Assembly (NCBI GenBank): GCA_009760855.2
Contig: WPIO01000007.1
Location: forward strand, 2,324,501-2,388,500
Length of the DNA: 64,000 nt
Reading direction: 5' to 3'
Source of the DNA: Cristatella mucedo
Lineage: Eukaryota; Bryozoa; Phylactolaemata; Cristatellidae
Shown: piece after piece, positions 23,860-39,000 of the stretch
Layout of the letters: each line of letters starts with the position of its first letter
Numbering within the stretch: the stretch's first letter is position 1
Notes under the pieces: model-generated
What the model was told of the DNA's origin: nothing
The model's input: only the letters and a program-made list of their open reading frames with translations
Databases searched by the model: none
Made by a program: the position numbers and the translations under genes

Positions 23860-25990
23860 GGATACAAAAATAAGCTACATCTTCGACCAAATTATCTCCT
23901 CAACCGCTCCCAGGTTAGCTCCTTGCCTACTGATCCCTGTGATGATCTAGCTGATCGCTTCTCTGGCTTCTTTGTCCAGAAGATAGATATGATCAGGACG
24001 TCCACCCATACGATGGCAGCACCCCCCCCCCTGGAATGCTGTCCCTCAATTCCTTGCAGCACCTCAATGTCTACATTCAAGGTTGCTAGTGACCTCGTCC
24101 TGAAGTTCGTATCCCAATTAAAGACAACTACTCCTTTGGACCCTATTCCCACTGTCCTGCTTCCACGATGCATTGCACGATCTGCTGCTACCATGCATAA
24201 CTAACATTATAAATACGTCATTAGCATCAGGTGATATCCCAGCACCTCTCAAAAAGGCTGTAGTCAAGTATCTACTCAAAAAAGCAACTAGACCAAGAGA
24301 ACTAGAGCAACTTCCGCACAGTCCCCTTCTAACGTTCCTATCAAATAATAATAATCACAACACACTTGATAAAGCGCACCCAGAGAACTTATGTCCTCCC
24401 TAGGCGCACCACATTTGCTACAACGGAAACACGACCGAATGGTTGGTGGTGGTTAAGGGGTGACGTGCACAGGGTCAGCATTAAGTACACCGGAACGAGT
24501 CGTGGCAGACCAGCTGAACTCATATATTGAAACTTCTAAACTTGCTGGTAAGTTCCGGCCAGGTTTTAGAGCTAATCACTACACACAGTCAGCATTGCTT
24601 CGGGTGTACAACGACCCTACTTAGGAATGCAGGCACGGTAGAGTATCTCTGCTTGATTTACTCGGTATTTCGGCAGCTTTTCATACTATCGATCACAAAG
24701 TTCTTCTTGAGCGCCTCTCATCTCGTCGGGGCATTAGTGGCAATGCATTGTAATGGTTCAGGTCCTATCTCAGTGGGAGGCTCCCGAGTATTGACACGAA
24801 TGGACAAACATAATCCGAGGCACCTCTGAAATATGGGGTACCTCCGGGCTCCATGCTGGGTCCGGTTCTTTTTACGGTTTATACTCTCCCTCTTGCCGAT
24901 GTAATTGTCATGCACAATCTAGGCTTCGGCTTTTATGCGGATGACACTCAGTTGCACCTTTGCTTTGATCCCTCGAGCACGTCGAATTCTCTCAACTCCC
25001 TTGCAGCATGTATTGATGACATCTGCACATGGTTGGCAGCAAATTTCCATATATTGAATGATAATAAAAACAACTTACTAGTTATGGGCAAACCGAGTGT
25101 GATTCAGACATTGGAAAGGCTAATGATCAAAATCGGCTCCGCCAGCATATCTACTGTTTAATCTGCTCGGAATCTAGGTGTCATGTTCCAATGTGACCAT
25201 TAGGCGGCCACACCAGCTCCACAATCAAGTTTGCCTACTTTCAGCTACATAAATAAAATTGCTTAAGCTCGGGGTTGTTTAGACAGGGATACTACATCTT
25301 AATTGTTCCATGCATTTGTGACATCCCGTCGACTTCTGTAACTCACTGCTTGTTTGTCTACCGGCTTGTGCAATCAGGTGCTTAAAGCTGGTGCAAAACT
25401 CTGCAGCTAGGCTTGTCTGTCGTGAGCTTCACAGTTGCCACAACACATCACTTCTCGCCGACCTGCACTGGCTACCAGTCAACAACGATAAGCAACACAT
25501 CGACTTAAAGGTTTTGTCGCTCACTTTTAGGTCCCTTCATTCTTTGGCTCCATACTGCTTCACCAGGCTAAGCATCGTACCGCCTGCTTTTCGGAATCTG
25601 TTTATCTGTACCAAGTACAAACCTTAAATCCTTTGGAGACTGTGCCTTTAGTTCGTATGATCCCAAAGCATGGAACCCATTCCCGACTTGCATCACGAAA
25701 TCCACTGACTTGACCACATTTAATAAGAAATTAAAAACGCACATATTTAGGACAGCATTTAGTGGGTCCCTGTGATTTGCCCTTTATGTGCTTATGCGTG
25801 CTGACTGTGCATGCTGCCACTAACCACACTTGCATGCTGACCCTGTGCATGTCACCCCTAACCATGTTATTGATGTTTATTGAGCATGCTACCACTAACC
25901 ATTCGATCGTATTTCCTTTGCAGCAGATGTGAAGCACCCCGAAAGAGATTTGAATTATCTGAGGGCACTTTATTAAGTGTATTATTATCA
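23860..25990 (+). mobile_element. LINE B, RT to 3' end, with nested tail insertion
   Basis: Plus strand: linker DPCDDLADRFSGFFVQKIDM (23929-23990), degraded RT, and palm at 24853-25161 with GPVLFTVYTLPLADVIVMHN and [17 protein letters not shown]. The C-terminal HWLPV region is near 25460. The 3' tail ends AGTGTATTATTATCATTATA at about 25990. It is interrupted at 24342-24480. Multiple stops; inactive. Confidence 0.85.
24342..24480 (-). mobile_element. LINE B 3'-tail insertion inside LINE B
   Basis: AATAATAATAATCACAACAC, then a minus-strand B terminus (ACTTGATAAAGCGC, CTAGGCGC) running to GTGCACAGGGTCAGCA. It is opposite in orientation to the host B copy. Confidence 0.7.
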
Positions 25991-27086
25991 TTATAAACAA
26001 TCAAGATACGGTAAAAAGTTACTCCATGCACGCACGCCTTTAGTGTCCCCCCTCTGGCTCACTAACTCAGGGCATCTTTAAGAGGATTACAACACCAAGA
26101 CTTGCTCAACACTTCAAGGTATGACAAGTTCTGCATGCCATATGCTTTATACCTCTGCCTGCAATGGCCACAGCAAACCGAATTCTCTGGGGGGGGGGGG
26201 GGGGGGAAGCAACAATGCCACCAAGGAACAACAGGTGGACTCCTGCAAAGTGCTGACTGATTGCCACCACTTCGCATCAAGACGGGCCTTACAAAACAAT
26301 TTGCCACAGCTTTGGGTAAGGAGTCGGACAAGGAGTCTTCGATCGTCTTCAAAACTTCTTCCCTGAGCAGAGTGAGGCAGAGGTCAAAGCCTCAATAGTA
26401 AGGAGAAAGCAGCTTTGCTGCAGTGGTTTGGGACTTCCTTGGCAGTTACAAGGTGGAAAAAATATTTACACCTGATAGAGATTCTGCTGAAGAACTACTA
26501 CTACACAATGGGCTGCAGGATTTCCTTATCCTAGATGTTCATCTTGGTAAATTCAAGGAGAACTCGAAGCATACTCGAAGGAGCAATGCGAGTGCTTCCT
26601 TCAGAATTTAGGGGACTTTGAACGCCGATAACAAGGACAGAATACTGAGAACATTGTGGGGGCTGTATCTGAGGAATGGTTCTTAAAATGATTTACGATC
26701 CAGTCACAAATCTTGAGAAACTACTCATTTCTAAATATTCTGTGGTCGTTTTTGTATAATTCCAGTATAAATACATGTTAATTTTGGTTTACTTGTTTTC
26801 CATCAAACTAAATGTGATCCAAAAGATTCAGCACAGCAAATCCGCCTACTTTCTATTAGAAATGTGTAGATTTCAAATACAGTCTTGATCACAAAAGCCA
26901 AGTTTGTGTGTAATTATAATGACCGGTATCCGTACTTTTGAGGCATAAGATCTTGCAAAATAACAGACCACAAACAAAAATCGTTGTTATATATAGTGCA
27001 ATAGTCAAGGCAGCAATGTTTGCAATGTCAATACACCGACGTGCTTGAGCTGGCTCAATGTTTAGAGGCATCACAGGACCTTACCG
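25991..27086. other. Intergenic between LINE B and MAN1 3' end; G-run
   Basis: A run of 18 G at 26189-26206. Short ORFs such as 26423-26611 have no recognised domain. This stretch should hold the MAN1 3' UTR on the minus strand; I saw no clear AATAAA for it. Confidence 0.4.
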
Positions 27087-30000
27087 TTATTTCTCAAGCG
27101 AAAGCTCCAGATTGTTTGAAGGTCTCAGAAACGAAGCAGTGTAACGTGCATCTGGAAATCTCTCGTGGTAGCGCTCCAATCTAAGGAACTTGACAGTGAC
27201 CAGTTTGCCTAAAAAGACACCAGCTAAGCAACAACATTCGTTTATTTTATCTTGCAAGAGCTAAACAAAAAACGCCTTTATTTTTCAGTCAGCATAAACT
27301 CCTGGGGTCACACAAAGTAGAAAGCCTGATGCTAACGATAACATCCTCGAACAAGCAGCAAAGTGACTTAAAATACTTGGAGCCAAACTCGGCACATTGA
27401 AATCCATTACATAGGCAGGTAGCCTGTCCAATCAAAGCTGTGCAGTGGTTTAAGCATGAGAATGATTGGAGAACTGCCGAGCACCTAGGGCACCTAGCTA
27501 TAGGCCGTAGAAAGTATGAACATAAGATTGCAAATTCGTGAACGGCCTTGGCATTTCTTTTTAGTAAGATTGACATTATCGAGTTAGTTCTCACTCCATT
27601 CTACCCACCATGCAGGTCTTTGGGGCTCTGCAGATTTATGTCGGCACAAGATGTCGGAGAGCTCAGCTACCTGTACTAAGAGATTCACTACCATGAAAAA
27701 TACCGACATTAGAAACTGGTAGCAAGCAGCCAGCAATGTGAAACTTGCCGTCAAACCACCATCCATGCAGTCGCTTGTAGGCCTCCTCTGCTGCAGCAGG
27801 TGTAGCACACTTTAGGAACACACAACCCTGCAGCAGTGACATCGACAGGTGAATGTAAGAATGCTTTCAAAGAAGGGCAGCATATGCAACAAATAGGCCA
27901 GCTGTACCTCAACCGAGTTACGGTCCACCGCTATGTGCACTATGGAGTGCAGTGGTCCACATTTCTCCAAGATTGAGTCCTGAATGCGCTGTGGCCAGTT
28001 GTCACCATACTCCCTAGAGATAAACACTCTTCAGTCAAGCCTCACCAGTTGCTGGTGACACATCTGCCCTACCTAAGAGGCATACTATGGGCAAACAAAG
28101 TCTATGCTATGCCCCCAGTTTGAGCCAGGTCACCGAGTTGAAACCACTCGACTGCACACGAGAGTACAAATAAAATGCAAGGTAAACAGGCTGCAGCCTG
28201 CTTTAAGTGAGGTAGGCTGATTAGCTTATTAATATAGCAGCAGAAGAAGAGCCTCAGCTGAGGCAACTACCCTCCTTGCAGCATGCAATGAAGGATTGCC
28301 AGCTGCAGAACTTGTGCCCACGTGGACCTGGGACGTGAAGAGCCAGTACTTTACCCGTTGGCTAAGAATTGGGGGAGGGGCCTTAAGAAAAGTGACAGCT
28401 GCCCACGTCAACATAGGCTATGATAGAGAGTATATCTGGAAGAGGCCAAGCATGAAGTCCTCGGCAATGCTTAGATTGGCAGAAGCACGTCTGCTTTGAC
28501 AAGAGACCTGCAAAACCACTGATAAAGCTAAAGAGTAGAGTTGTACTGCTAAGTGTCATCGAAGCAGCTGGTACACGGGCATGGCACGATAAATGATTGC
28601 TGCATGTCTAATATGAATTGTGCACGAGTCACGGAGACCTAGAACTTTTCCTGGCACACCAAGCCAAACCGACTGCTAAACAGCACACTACCTACACAGA
28701 CAACCCAGTGCTCTGCTAGAAGAGATTGATCACATTATTAAGCACCAGAAGCTGATATCCAGATACAACTGCTAGCCCTCAGGGTAACGCTCCAGTAGGC
28801 CATTTAGTTTCAGAGGTTTTCATTGCTAAGTAGCACTTAATCGAATGAGACACGACGGAGTTTCCAGCTCCACGAGTGCCAGAAAGGTGCCATCCTCACC
28901 CGAGTCGAGCTGTTGTGAAAAAGAAGAAATCAGAGCAGGTAATATGAATACCGTCGTGCACACCAGCAACATATGTACAGATGTGTATATTAATAGTCGG
29001 TTTGCCATTTCACAAGGCAGTGCTTAACACTTAGTTTATTTGCTCAAATGCTCACTTTAAGTACTCGAGCAGTGGTACCAACAAGCCATACTCCTCTCTA
29101 ATGTGCTATTATCAGTACCAACGGCTGCAATACCACTTCGTCACCTTTATTAAATGCCTTTCCATCTCAATACTCTCATCAGCACTCATGATGCTGACAA
29201 GCCACTGTAAACTAGCGCTTTTGCAAACGAGTTATTAAGCAGGAGATTGTTCCACAGCGCACTCAAAACATAATGAGAAGCATTCTGTGCAATATCAGCT
29301 GCCAAAAGCTTCCATCTCGTGCAGCATAGAAAAAACTTAAGCGCTGTCTGAGACGTCAATCATTTAAAGCATTCATTCAGTCGACAGATCTTTCACACCA
29401 AAACTGATAAGTGAGGAAAAACCCCCCTATTAGGCTCTTGCAAAACAATAAACCGGGAGTTACTAATTATCACCCAAACATCGCTGTGGGCACAAGTTAA
29501 TGCTAGGCGAGTCACAGGCTATGCGACTTACCGAGAACACGGCACCCAAGCTGTGTTAGTTTCAAGATAGCCAGCTATCCGAAAATGTTCACATTAGTTG
29601 TTTTCACACAAGCTCATACCAAGGGCACAATAACATTACCCCCTGAAACATTTACAAAGAAAGAACCACTAGAAAACAGCATCCTTGCAAAATCCAACAA
29701 TTCTTTGTGATTTGCCCAAAGTTAGACAATCGTGGAAGGCTGCCATTTGCCTTTCCCTCTTCTTCCCCGATCATCCACAAGCACCCACCCCCCTGAGGCT
29801 TTATAGTTGTACGACTACATTTATGCAATTATCATCTTAGACAGAGAAGACAAAGTGATCGCAAAGCATCGAGCTGTTCAGCCTTGCGCAATACTTTTCT
29901 GTAACCACGAATGTGAGATATGGAATGGGGCTGCTTAAATGTGCCAAGTCAACCTCGGTCCACGACAAGGTCACGAACTACGGGCTAGGCACAAGCAGCA

Positions 30001-33000
30001 GTCAGAATAGGCAAATTGGAAAATTCAAGCCACTAGGACAAAAAGTAAGGCACTACATGCCACTTTCCTGCACTCATAAGGGGCACACAAATAATGCAGA
30101 ATTAAAGCACATACATTTCTGCCTCGAACATGTTCCTAATCTTCAGGCACGGAGTGGGACTAAACGGTAGCCGAGTCGTAGGGCTTGAGTCACCGGCACG
30201 AGCATCTCCTAGAACATGGCCTTGCCAAACCTTCTCTTTTCCTGATTTTGGAGCATCCTACAAAGTGATAGATTAGGGACCAACATCAACAAAAAGAAAA
30301 TCCGATAGAGCTGAGCATGAGCTTATAATAATAATAATAATACTGCACTTGATAAAGCGCCCTATGAGAACTTTATCTCTCTCTAGGTGCTTTACATTTG
30401 CTGCAAAGGGAAATGTATATACACACATAATGTAACGTACTGTATCTCCGTCTGTAACTCCACAAAGTCATTAAGACCATGTAGGTGTTACGCAAAAGAG
30501 TTTTGTATAGCGCACTCAGGGCCTAAGCGGCTTTCGGTAGCAAACAGACCTCGTCTCACGCAACAAAGAGAAGGTGGGAGGCATAGCAGAGTCAGGAGAG
30601 CAGTTGAGGTAGTGAGTAGCATAGAAGTAGCAGCTCAGGACCACTAAAAAAGATGTGCCATAGTCGGCAGTAAGAGAGTAGTTGTCGTTGCGTAAGAATT
30701 ATGGAAGCGAGTTCCACAGTCTAGGACCTGCAGAGCTAAAGCTTCTGTCGCCAACTGTCTATAAGCGGAGGAAAGGGACAGCTAATTTATTGTCCACACA
30801 GGACCTGAGGGCGCGAACAGACTGAAACTGATGCAGCAGTTCAGCTAGGTACGAAGGAGCCAAGCCGTGGCGGGCCTTGTGGGTCAGCGTAAGAACTTTG
30901 CTCTGTATCCTTTGCTCAACCGGCAACCATCCTAGCTCTTTCAGCAAAGGTGACACGTGCTCAAACCGCTGGGACTTGAAGACCAGCCTTGCAGCCATAT
31001 TCATAGTCCGCTGTAGTGGCATAATGGCTTTCTTTGGCAGCCCAGCCAAAAGGGAATTACAATAATCAAGCCGAGACAGAACTAAAGAGCTAGTTAAATT
31101 TTTTACAAGCCACTGTGGGAGACAGCTTCTAATCTTGGATAGGGATCGGATGTGATGGCTAGCTGTAGAGGCAGTCTTCTGAATGAAGCTTTTGAAATTG
31201 AGGCAACTGTCGAACACGACACCTAGATTACGAGCACGTGGTGAAGGTCGCACAATAGCATCACCTATTAGAACAGCAAAGCCTTTTAATCCAGCCACGG
31301 GTGTCCTATGAGCAGCAGTTCGGTTTTATCGTCATTTAATTTCAGGAAGTTTTCCGACATTCAGGATTGAATATCGGCAAGGCAAGCATTCAGTTTCTCA
31401 GTTGCTACCACAGATTCCGACGGCTTGAATGACAAATACAACTGAGCATCGTCAGCATAGAAGTGATATCCTATTCCATGGGCCTTAATCACTTTTCCCA
31501 GAAATGCAATTGAATGGTGAGTAATATCATGCTTGATAAACAAACAAAATGAATAACATGGTTAGGGGTGGCATGCAGTGTCAGCATGCAAATGTGGTTA
31601 GTGGCAGCATGCACAGAGTCAGCATGCATTAGCACGTGAAGGACGAATCACAGGGACCCACTAAATGCTGTCCTAAATAGGTGTGTTTTTAAGTTCCTTT
31701 TAAATGAGGTCAGGTCAGGGGATGTTCTGACGCAGGTCGGGACGGAGTTCAAGGCTTTAGGAGTATACGAACTAAATGCACGGTCTCCAAAGGATTTGAG
31801 GTTTTTACGGGGGTATATGTAGACTGTTGGATTCTGAAAAGCGGATGGTACGATGCTTGGCCTGATGGGGTAGTATATCTGAGAGATAGGCTGGAGCCAT
31901 AGAATGAAGGGACCTAAAAGTGAGCGACAAAACCTTGAAGTCAATCCGTTGCTTGACTGGTAGCCAGTGCACGTCGGCGAGAAGTGGAGTAATGTGGCAA
32001 CTGCGACAGACAAGCCTAGCTGCGGAGCTTTGCACCAGCTGCAATCGCCTGATCGCACATGCTGGTAGGCCAGTAAGCAGTGAGTTGCAGAAGTCGAGTC
32101 GAGATGTCACGAATGCATGGACCAACTTAGATGTGGTATCCTTATCTAAACAAGCACGAATTTTAGCAATGTTATGAGGCTGAAAATAGGCAGATCTGAC
32201 TGTGGAGCTGATATGGTCGTCTAACGGGAGGTCGCTTTGGAATATGACACCTAGATTTCGAGCTGATTCAACTGGAGATATGCTGGCAGAGCCAATTTTG
32301 AGCATCAGCCTTTCCAATTTCTGAACCGCACTGGGTTTGCTCATAACTATTAAGTTAGTTTTATCATCTAGTTTTAGAGAATTTGCTGCCATCCATGTGC
32401 GGATGTCAGCAACACATGCAGCAAGTGAGTTGAGAGAATTTGAGGTGCTCGAAGGCTGGGAGGGATCAAAGCAAAGTTACAACTGAGTGTCATCCACATA
32501 GAAGTGAAAGCCTAGATTGTGCTTGGCAATCACATCAGCAAGAGGGAGTATCAACCGTGAAAAGAACCGGACCTAGCACGGAGCCCTGAGGTACGCCATA
32601 TTTCAGAGGTACCTCAGATGATCTTTGTCCATTCACGTCAATACTCTGGTCTCCCACTGAGATAGGACCTGAACCATTGCAGAGCAGTGCCAGTGATGCC
32701 CAGGCGAGATGAGAGGCGCTCTAGAAGAATTTTGTGATCGATGGTATCAAAAACTGCCGAAAGATCGAGCAAAACAAGCAGAGACACTCTACCCATGTCT
32801 GCATTCCTAAGTAGGTCGTTGTATACCCTAAGCAATGCTGACTCTATGGAGTGATTAGCTCTAAAGCCAGACTGGAACTTACTAGCAAGGTGTGAGGTTT
32901 CGATATATGAGTTTAGCTGGTCTGCCACGACCCGTTCCAGCTTATTTTAATAACCACTGAGTTAAGACTAGTCGGCATCTATCTGACTTGCTTTGTGGCA

Positions 33001-36000
33001 CAGCACAGCTCGGGCATAAAAAACGCATTCCATAGCATGCCTAAATAGGCTATAATAATAATAATAATAATAAACAATGAAACATTTGTACAGCAACCAA
33101 GGAGAACCAATTCTGCTGTAAATACTTGATATAAAGTTTTAAAAGAAGCCTTCGGTACTGCTAAAAGACGGCCTTTTCTTTTAATTTTATTAACGATATT
33201 TCAAGCCTAGGGCGTTTCTAGATGCATCATCTAGAGTTTCTGCAATGAAGAACAAACCAAGCTAAGTAACCGTAGCAATCCAACAAGCTCTGAGCAGACT
33301 GCTACAGATGCGAAAAAATTGGTAACGAGACCTAGTTGTACCGGCCGGCCGCCAACAGCAAATGATTTGGCCAGAGGGATCACACGTTAACGTGACTATT
33401 GTGTTCGGGTTGTGGCTAAACGTTGACACAAGAACAGGCATGCTGGGGAAAAATTTACATTCAGCATATGAGGTAGTTTACTTGCTGTCCCAATTCATTA
33501 GAAAACCGTGTAAGGACAGAGAAGTGAGTGAGCCCAAGCACTGTGATGAAAGGCAGGAGCAATGCTTATAATTAGGGGGATAACATTAGGAAAGCATAGA
33601 TGAAAACTAGCTGCTTGCACAAATATAATGATGGAAATGCACCGCATATGTGCAATGTAAGCAGATCGACAACAGAGGCAGTGTATATACATGTAATTTC
33701 TTAATGGAAGAAAGGTCAGCCCATCCGGGTCAATAAAACAATTGACCTTACTGCTGCCACTAATGACTAAGGGAAAAGGGGGGCGGACTTTAAGGCTATC
33801 CACGGACAACCATAAGGTGAGTATGCATGTGGGTGCTTCATCCCAGAAGTATGGGTGTACCCTAACTGATAAATAGCTACGACATAAACAACGATTTTGG
33901 TAGGCGTGGTTCATAATCGGTAGCAGCCCTTCAGCTACAGAATAAGTGCACAGGATAATAATATGCTAGGTCAGCTATCACTGGGTTGATTAGCAACCCT
34001 TTTTTACAACATCTGTAAAGTGCCTATGAAGAGATGAGGTCGTATTAGGACATTATACTAATGTATTCTTCGTATTATTAGAATATCGAGAAACCTAGTT
34101 GGATGGCCAGTCACTTGTGTTGTTCTAACCCGCTTGCTCTGACTAGAAAAGGGAGCTCGAGACGTCTCTGCCCACATCATAGAGCAAACAGTCACGGGAT
34201 TCAGTAACAGCAGGTACGAATCGAGGGCTTCAACTGACAAGAACATGAAAATCAAAGTAAGAGCACTCTCAATAAAAGATGTAAAGCAATGGTTGGCTGA
34301 AATCACCAAAGCACTATATGAAAAAAGCTGCTAATAGAAATGCACATTCAAAAGCCACTGGCTAAGGCTGCCTCAGATAGACAAACCTGGATCCATCTCC
34401 ATACAACAAAGTCCTCTCCATGGATAGGCTGCACCTCTTGTCGCATCCGGGTCTCGTTGGCATTAATGTAAGCAACAGCTGCATCCCACACTCGCTGCTT
34501 TGGTTTACGTTCAGCAGGCGTTAGCAGCATGTCCCGAACATGGCTAATGGCTAGATAAGGCTGTCTATTTTTGTCGACTTCGGTACGTTCACACTGGTTC
34601 TTCATTACATCTTAACAATTAAAAAATAAGATACGACGCCAATGTACACAGTAGAAAGTTAAACATGCAATATTACTAAAGAGAGTGAAGCCAGGTAGCA
34701 AGCAACCGAGAAACCTAGTAGTGCAAACTTCCGTCACGGTCCCCAAATAAAGGAGAGGCGTCAACGATCCGGGTTACTAGTAGGTAACAGTCTCTGTTCT
34801 GCTATAGCTTAGTACCAACAGGATCACACAAGAGGGGTTGTGATGAGGCGGCATTGTACAAGGCATTTAAATACTGATTAAAGACAGTGCATTTCCTGTG
34901 TAGGTGGAAGAGGCTACATTGACTTTCTTGTCAGCACAATATTAGCAATGTGCACAGCCGTCAAGACAAGCAAATTACCTCAATCGTGTGCAACAATATC
35001 AAATAGTTGGCAATGATACGACATCTCGTGGTGATACTTATGGAGATAAATATTGACGTCTCACCACCATCAAACTATTCGGGGAATAGGTAGGTCGTGA
35101 CACTCTCAAACAGCCAGGTGCTTCCGAGTTTAACAGCTGCGAACATCTTAGCCTGGGTTTAAGCAGTCACACTCACCTCTTCGAAAATGCTTAATGCACC
35201 ATTCTTAAGATATTGTTGGACTAATCAAAGAAGCTGTCTTTCCAGTTCACCCGTTCTGACATTGTGTCTAGATTACTGCAGTTCCTTTATCAAGACTCAC
35301 GGCCTGTGCCCTTAAGCGGCTAAAACTGGTGCAAAACCCAGCAGCTCGGCTGGTCAGTTGTCAATAGGGTATCTGCCACATCACAGCCCTTCTGACTGTC
35401 ACAGATTCCCCCATCAAGCATAGAATCAACTTTAAAATCCCCCCCCCTCTCTCTCTCTCTCTCTCTGGCCTAAAGGGCGCTTCCCTGGCTTGCACCAGCC
35501 TACTTATCTGACCTTCTCGATCCTCCAGGGTGCTCATGCACCACCAGCTAGTCGGCTCCAGTCGTCTCACTGCTCCCTCGCACTAAATTGAAATCTGTTG
35601 TTGATCGGGCATCCGGTTCGTGTGCATTGAAAGTCTGGAACTCGCTCCTGTCACTGCCTGCTTTGACACTGTATCCTTTAGGTCAAAGCTAAAGATGTAC
35701 CTGCTTCGGCCAGCTTTCCCTACACCCCGATGAACTTTGCTACAGTGCGCCCAGTTTAGTCTGCTATACAATTTATTTTTACTACCATTACCATAATTAT
35801 TATCACTACTATTTCTATCTGGTCCATGCTGATTTACTGTGCCAAGAGCTCCGAATATCATGTCGTGCTATGAACCCAACCAAGTGACAGAATTCATGTG
35901 CATGAGCTTGACAGAAATACGACATAATCCAAAAACTTTGGCGACATACAAAATACTAGCAAAGCTTGCATACAAAGCTAGCCTGCATCATCACACAACA

Positions 36001-39000
36001 CAAATCAAGACTAAGATATGGCATGCATATGTGGATGCACAAAGTAAAATCAGCTTTGAGGACTGCTAAACGATCCTCTGGCTAGGGGACAGCATCGTGG
36101 CAATCTACAAACGTCTACAGCAAGGGGGTTAACAGGCACAGCAATGCGATGTCTTCCCCAGAAAAATCCGTCCAATGATACGAGTATGCTAAGAAATGGT
36201 TAGTGTGCAGTTAATAATGCCACTTCGTAGGAGGTGCATACCCCGTATCCTTTCGAAGTGTCAAAGGCACCTAGAAATGACAAGCTCCCCAGGGCTCGCA
36301 GTGAGCAGACTTACCGAGAATACGTTCCACTAGCTCAAACATCTCGTGCTCCTCGTCCTTTTTAGTTTTCTTGGCCTTCAGAATGTGGCTTTGCACTTGA
36401 TATACCAAAACACCCACTGCAAGCAATTCATAAGAGTTCATCACTAGACCAGTTGGGCGATTATTGTATGCGCAATTCAAAGAGTGGTCTTCGATTACGC
36501 ACCAAGACCGCAGGCAACTGTGAGGCACAAGAAGTTCTGTGCAGCACACCGCCAAATGCACCATGCTGATCTGGTTGCATACAATGACTCGAGCTTGTAG
36601 TTCCGTGCATCAGCAGTCACCAATTCGGCCTCTTTGGCCATTGCATCGCCAGTGTCGTAGACACTTAAAAATACACCAGCCTTTGTTGCAGCACCACTAA
36701 CAGAAATAATTATAGCCTACACGACGATGCAATCTTACCGAACACCCCAATCAGGGTTCCAAACAAACAGTAGCAAGACCCATTTCCAATCTTCAGCTGA
36801 TGAGACCTGAAGCGACATAAAAATTATGCACGACTATGACACAACTATGTGCCACACACAGCACACAAATTCACTGCAAGCAACAGAGGTACTTTAAAAT
36901 ACCACAACCAAGGTCATTGACAATAATACACTCACCTCTCACTTACACACTAAAACTGCTTTAAAAAACAAGTCTCTCGCCAACCAGTAATTGCGAATGT
37001 CAGCATATCAAGCACAGAGGTTCAGTTCTCTTAGGGTGCTATATTACAGACGTCATCCTTATTATTACATTATCATTACTTTTAAATTTCACATATGGAA
37101 GTCACTGCAATGGAAAGAGAGCTCATGATTAAATGCATCTTTGATACAAATGTAACTTGCAAATTAAATTTTATTGGGAAAAGGCCATACCATTATTATT
37201 AACATCAGTAATTCCTGTCACATTCTACACCTGTACATATAGATCCGTTCTCGAAAGTCTTGATCCACCACCGGAAGTGAACGAATTGGTCACACTGAGC
37301 CACAGATCCCGGCAAAGCCATCTGAAGTGTGCTATAGAAAACTAATACACAACACCCACTTATTCCTAGCGGCTTCGTGCAGTTACAGACAGAGATACAT
37401 TCACTTATTCATCTAGTAAAGAGTGACTGCAGTAGTAAAGTGGAACAGCTATGGCACCATTTAGCACCTTGTGCAGTTGATCAGCTAATAGGTCGTTTGT
37501 TCATAGAGAGAGCTCACTTTCACGGGATAATGATAACATAATTCACTTGTAATACGGAATAACAATAAATCGTATAGCCAACTCAAGAGGACTGAAGGAT
37601 GAGCGAAAGTGAGCTGGTTCTGTGCCAAACGACTATGTAATGGCACCGTATTAGCTACTATGGACACTGCTTATGTATGTAGCTCCATCTGTAACTCCAC
37701 CAAGTCGTAAAGACCGTGTGGGTGTTACGCAGGAGAGTTTTGTATAACACACTCACAGCCTGAGCGGCTTTTGCTACGCATTCGGTAGCCAACAGACTTC
37801 AGCTCACACGACAAAGAGCAAGTGGGAAGCATAGCAGAGTCAGGAGAGCAGTTGAGGTAGAGAGTAGCCTGTAAGTGGCAGCTCAGGACAGCTGAAAAGG
37901 ATGAGCCGTAGTCGGCAGTAGGAGTAGTTGTCGTTGCGTAAGAATTGTGGAAGCGAGTTCCACAGTCTAGGACCTGCAGAGCTAAAGCTTCTGTCGCAAA
38001 AGGTCTTTAAGCAGAGGAATAGAGCAGCTAATTTATTGTCCACACAGGACCTGAGGGCGCAAACAGGCTGAAACTGATGCAGCAGTTCAGCTAGGTACGA
38101 AGGAGCCAAGCCGTGGCGGGCCTTGTGGGTCAGCAAATGAACTGTGCTCTGTATCCGTTGATCAACAGGCAGCCATCCTAGCTCTTTTAGCAAAGGAAAC
38201 ACGTGCTCAAACCGCTGGGACTTGAAGACTAGCCTTGCAGACATATTCATAGTCAGCTGCAGTGGCCTAATTGCTTTCTTTGGCAGCCCAGCCAAAAGAG
38301 AATTTCAATAATCAAGCCGAGACAGAACTAAGGAGCAAGATCGATTTTTTACAAGCCACTGTTTTAAGACAGCTCCTAATCTTGGGTAGGGATCGGACGT
38401 GATGGCTAGCTGTAGAAGCAGTCTTCTGAATGAAGCTTCAAAAATTGAGGCAGCTGTCGAAAACGACACCTAGATTTCGAGCGAGTAGTATTGGTCGCAC
38501 AACAGCATCACTTATTAGAAGAGCAAAGCCTTTTGATCAAGCCGCACACTTAGGGTTTCCTATGAGCAGCAGTTCGGTTTTATGGTCATATAGTTTCAAG
38601 AAGTTTTCTGACATCCAGGATCGAATGTCAGCAAGGCAAGCATTCAGTTTCGCAGTTGCTGCAGCAGATTCCGACGGTTTAAATGACAAATACAACTGAG
38701 TATCGTCAGCATAAAAGTGATATCCTATTCCATGTACCTGAATCACTTTTCCCAAAGGTCGTGTATAAATGGAGAACAGCAAGGGACCGAGTAAAGACCC
38801 TTGAGGGATTCCACAGGTGACCCTTCTCATGTCTGAGACCTGACCCCCACACGACACGGATTGAGCACGATCAGACAAGTATGACTTAAACCACTCCAGT
38901 GCTTCGTCTGCCAGACCGATCGTTGTTCTCAATCGTTCAAGCAGAACATCGTGATCAATGGTGTCGAAGGCAGCTGACAGATCTAGCAGAGCTAGGGCAG

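Noticed and set aside
28845..28920. Minus-strand ORF with ...[13 protein letters not shown] after a good acceptor, looking like the MAN1 PCLKIRN exon
   Set aside because: The true exon with [10 protein letters not shown] was found at 30257-30115 and joins both neighbours in phase.
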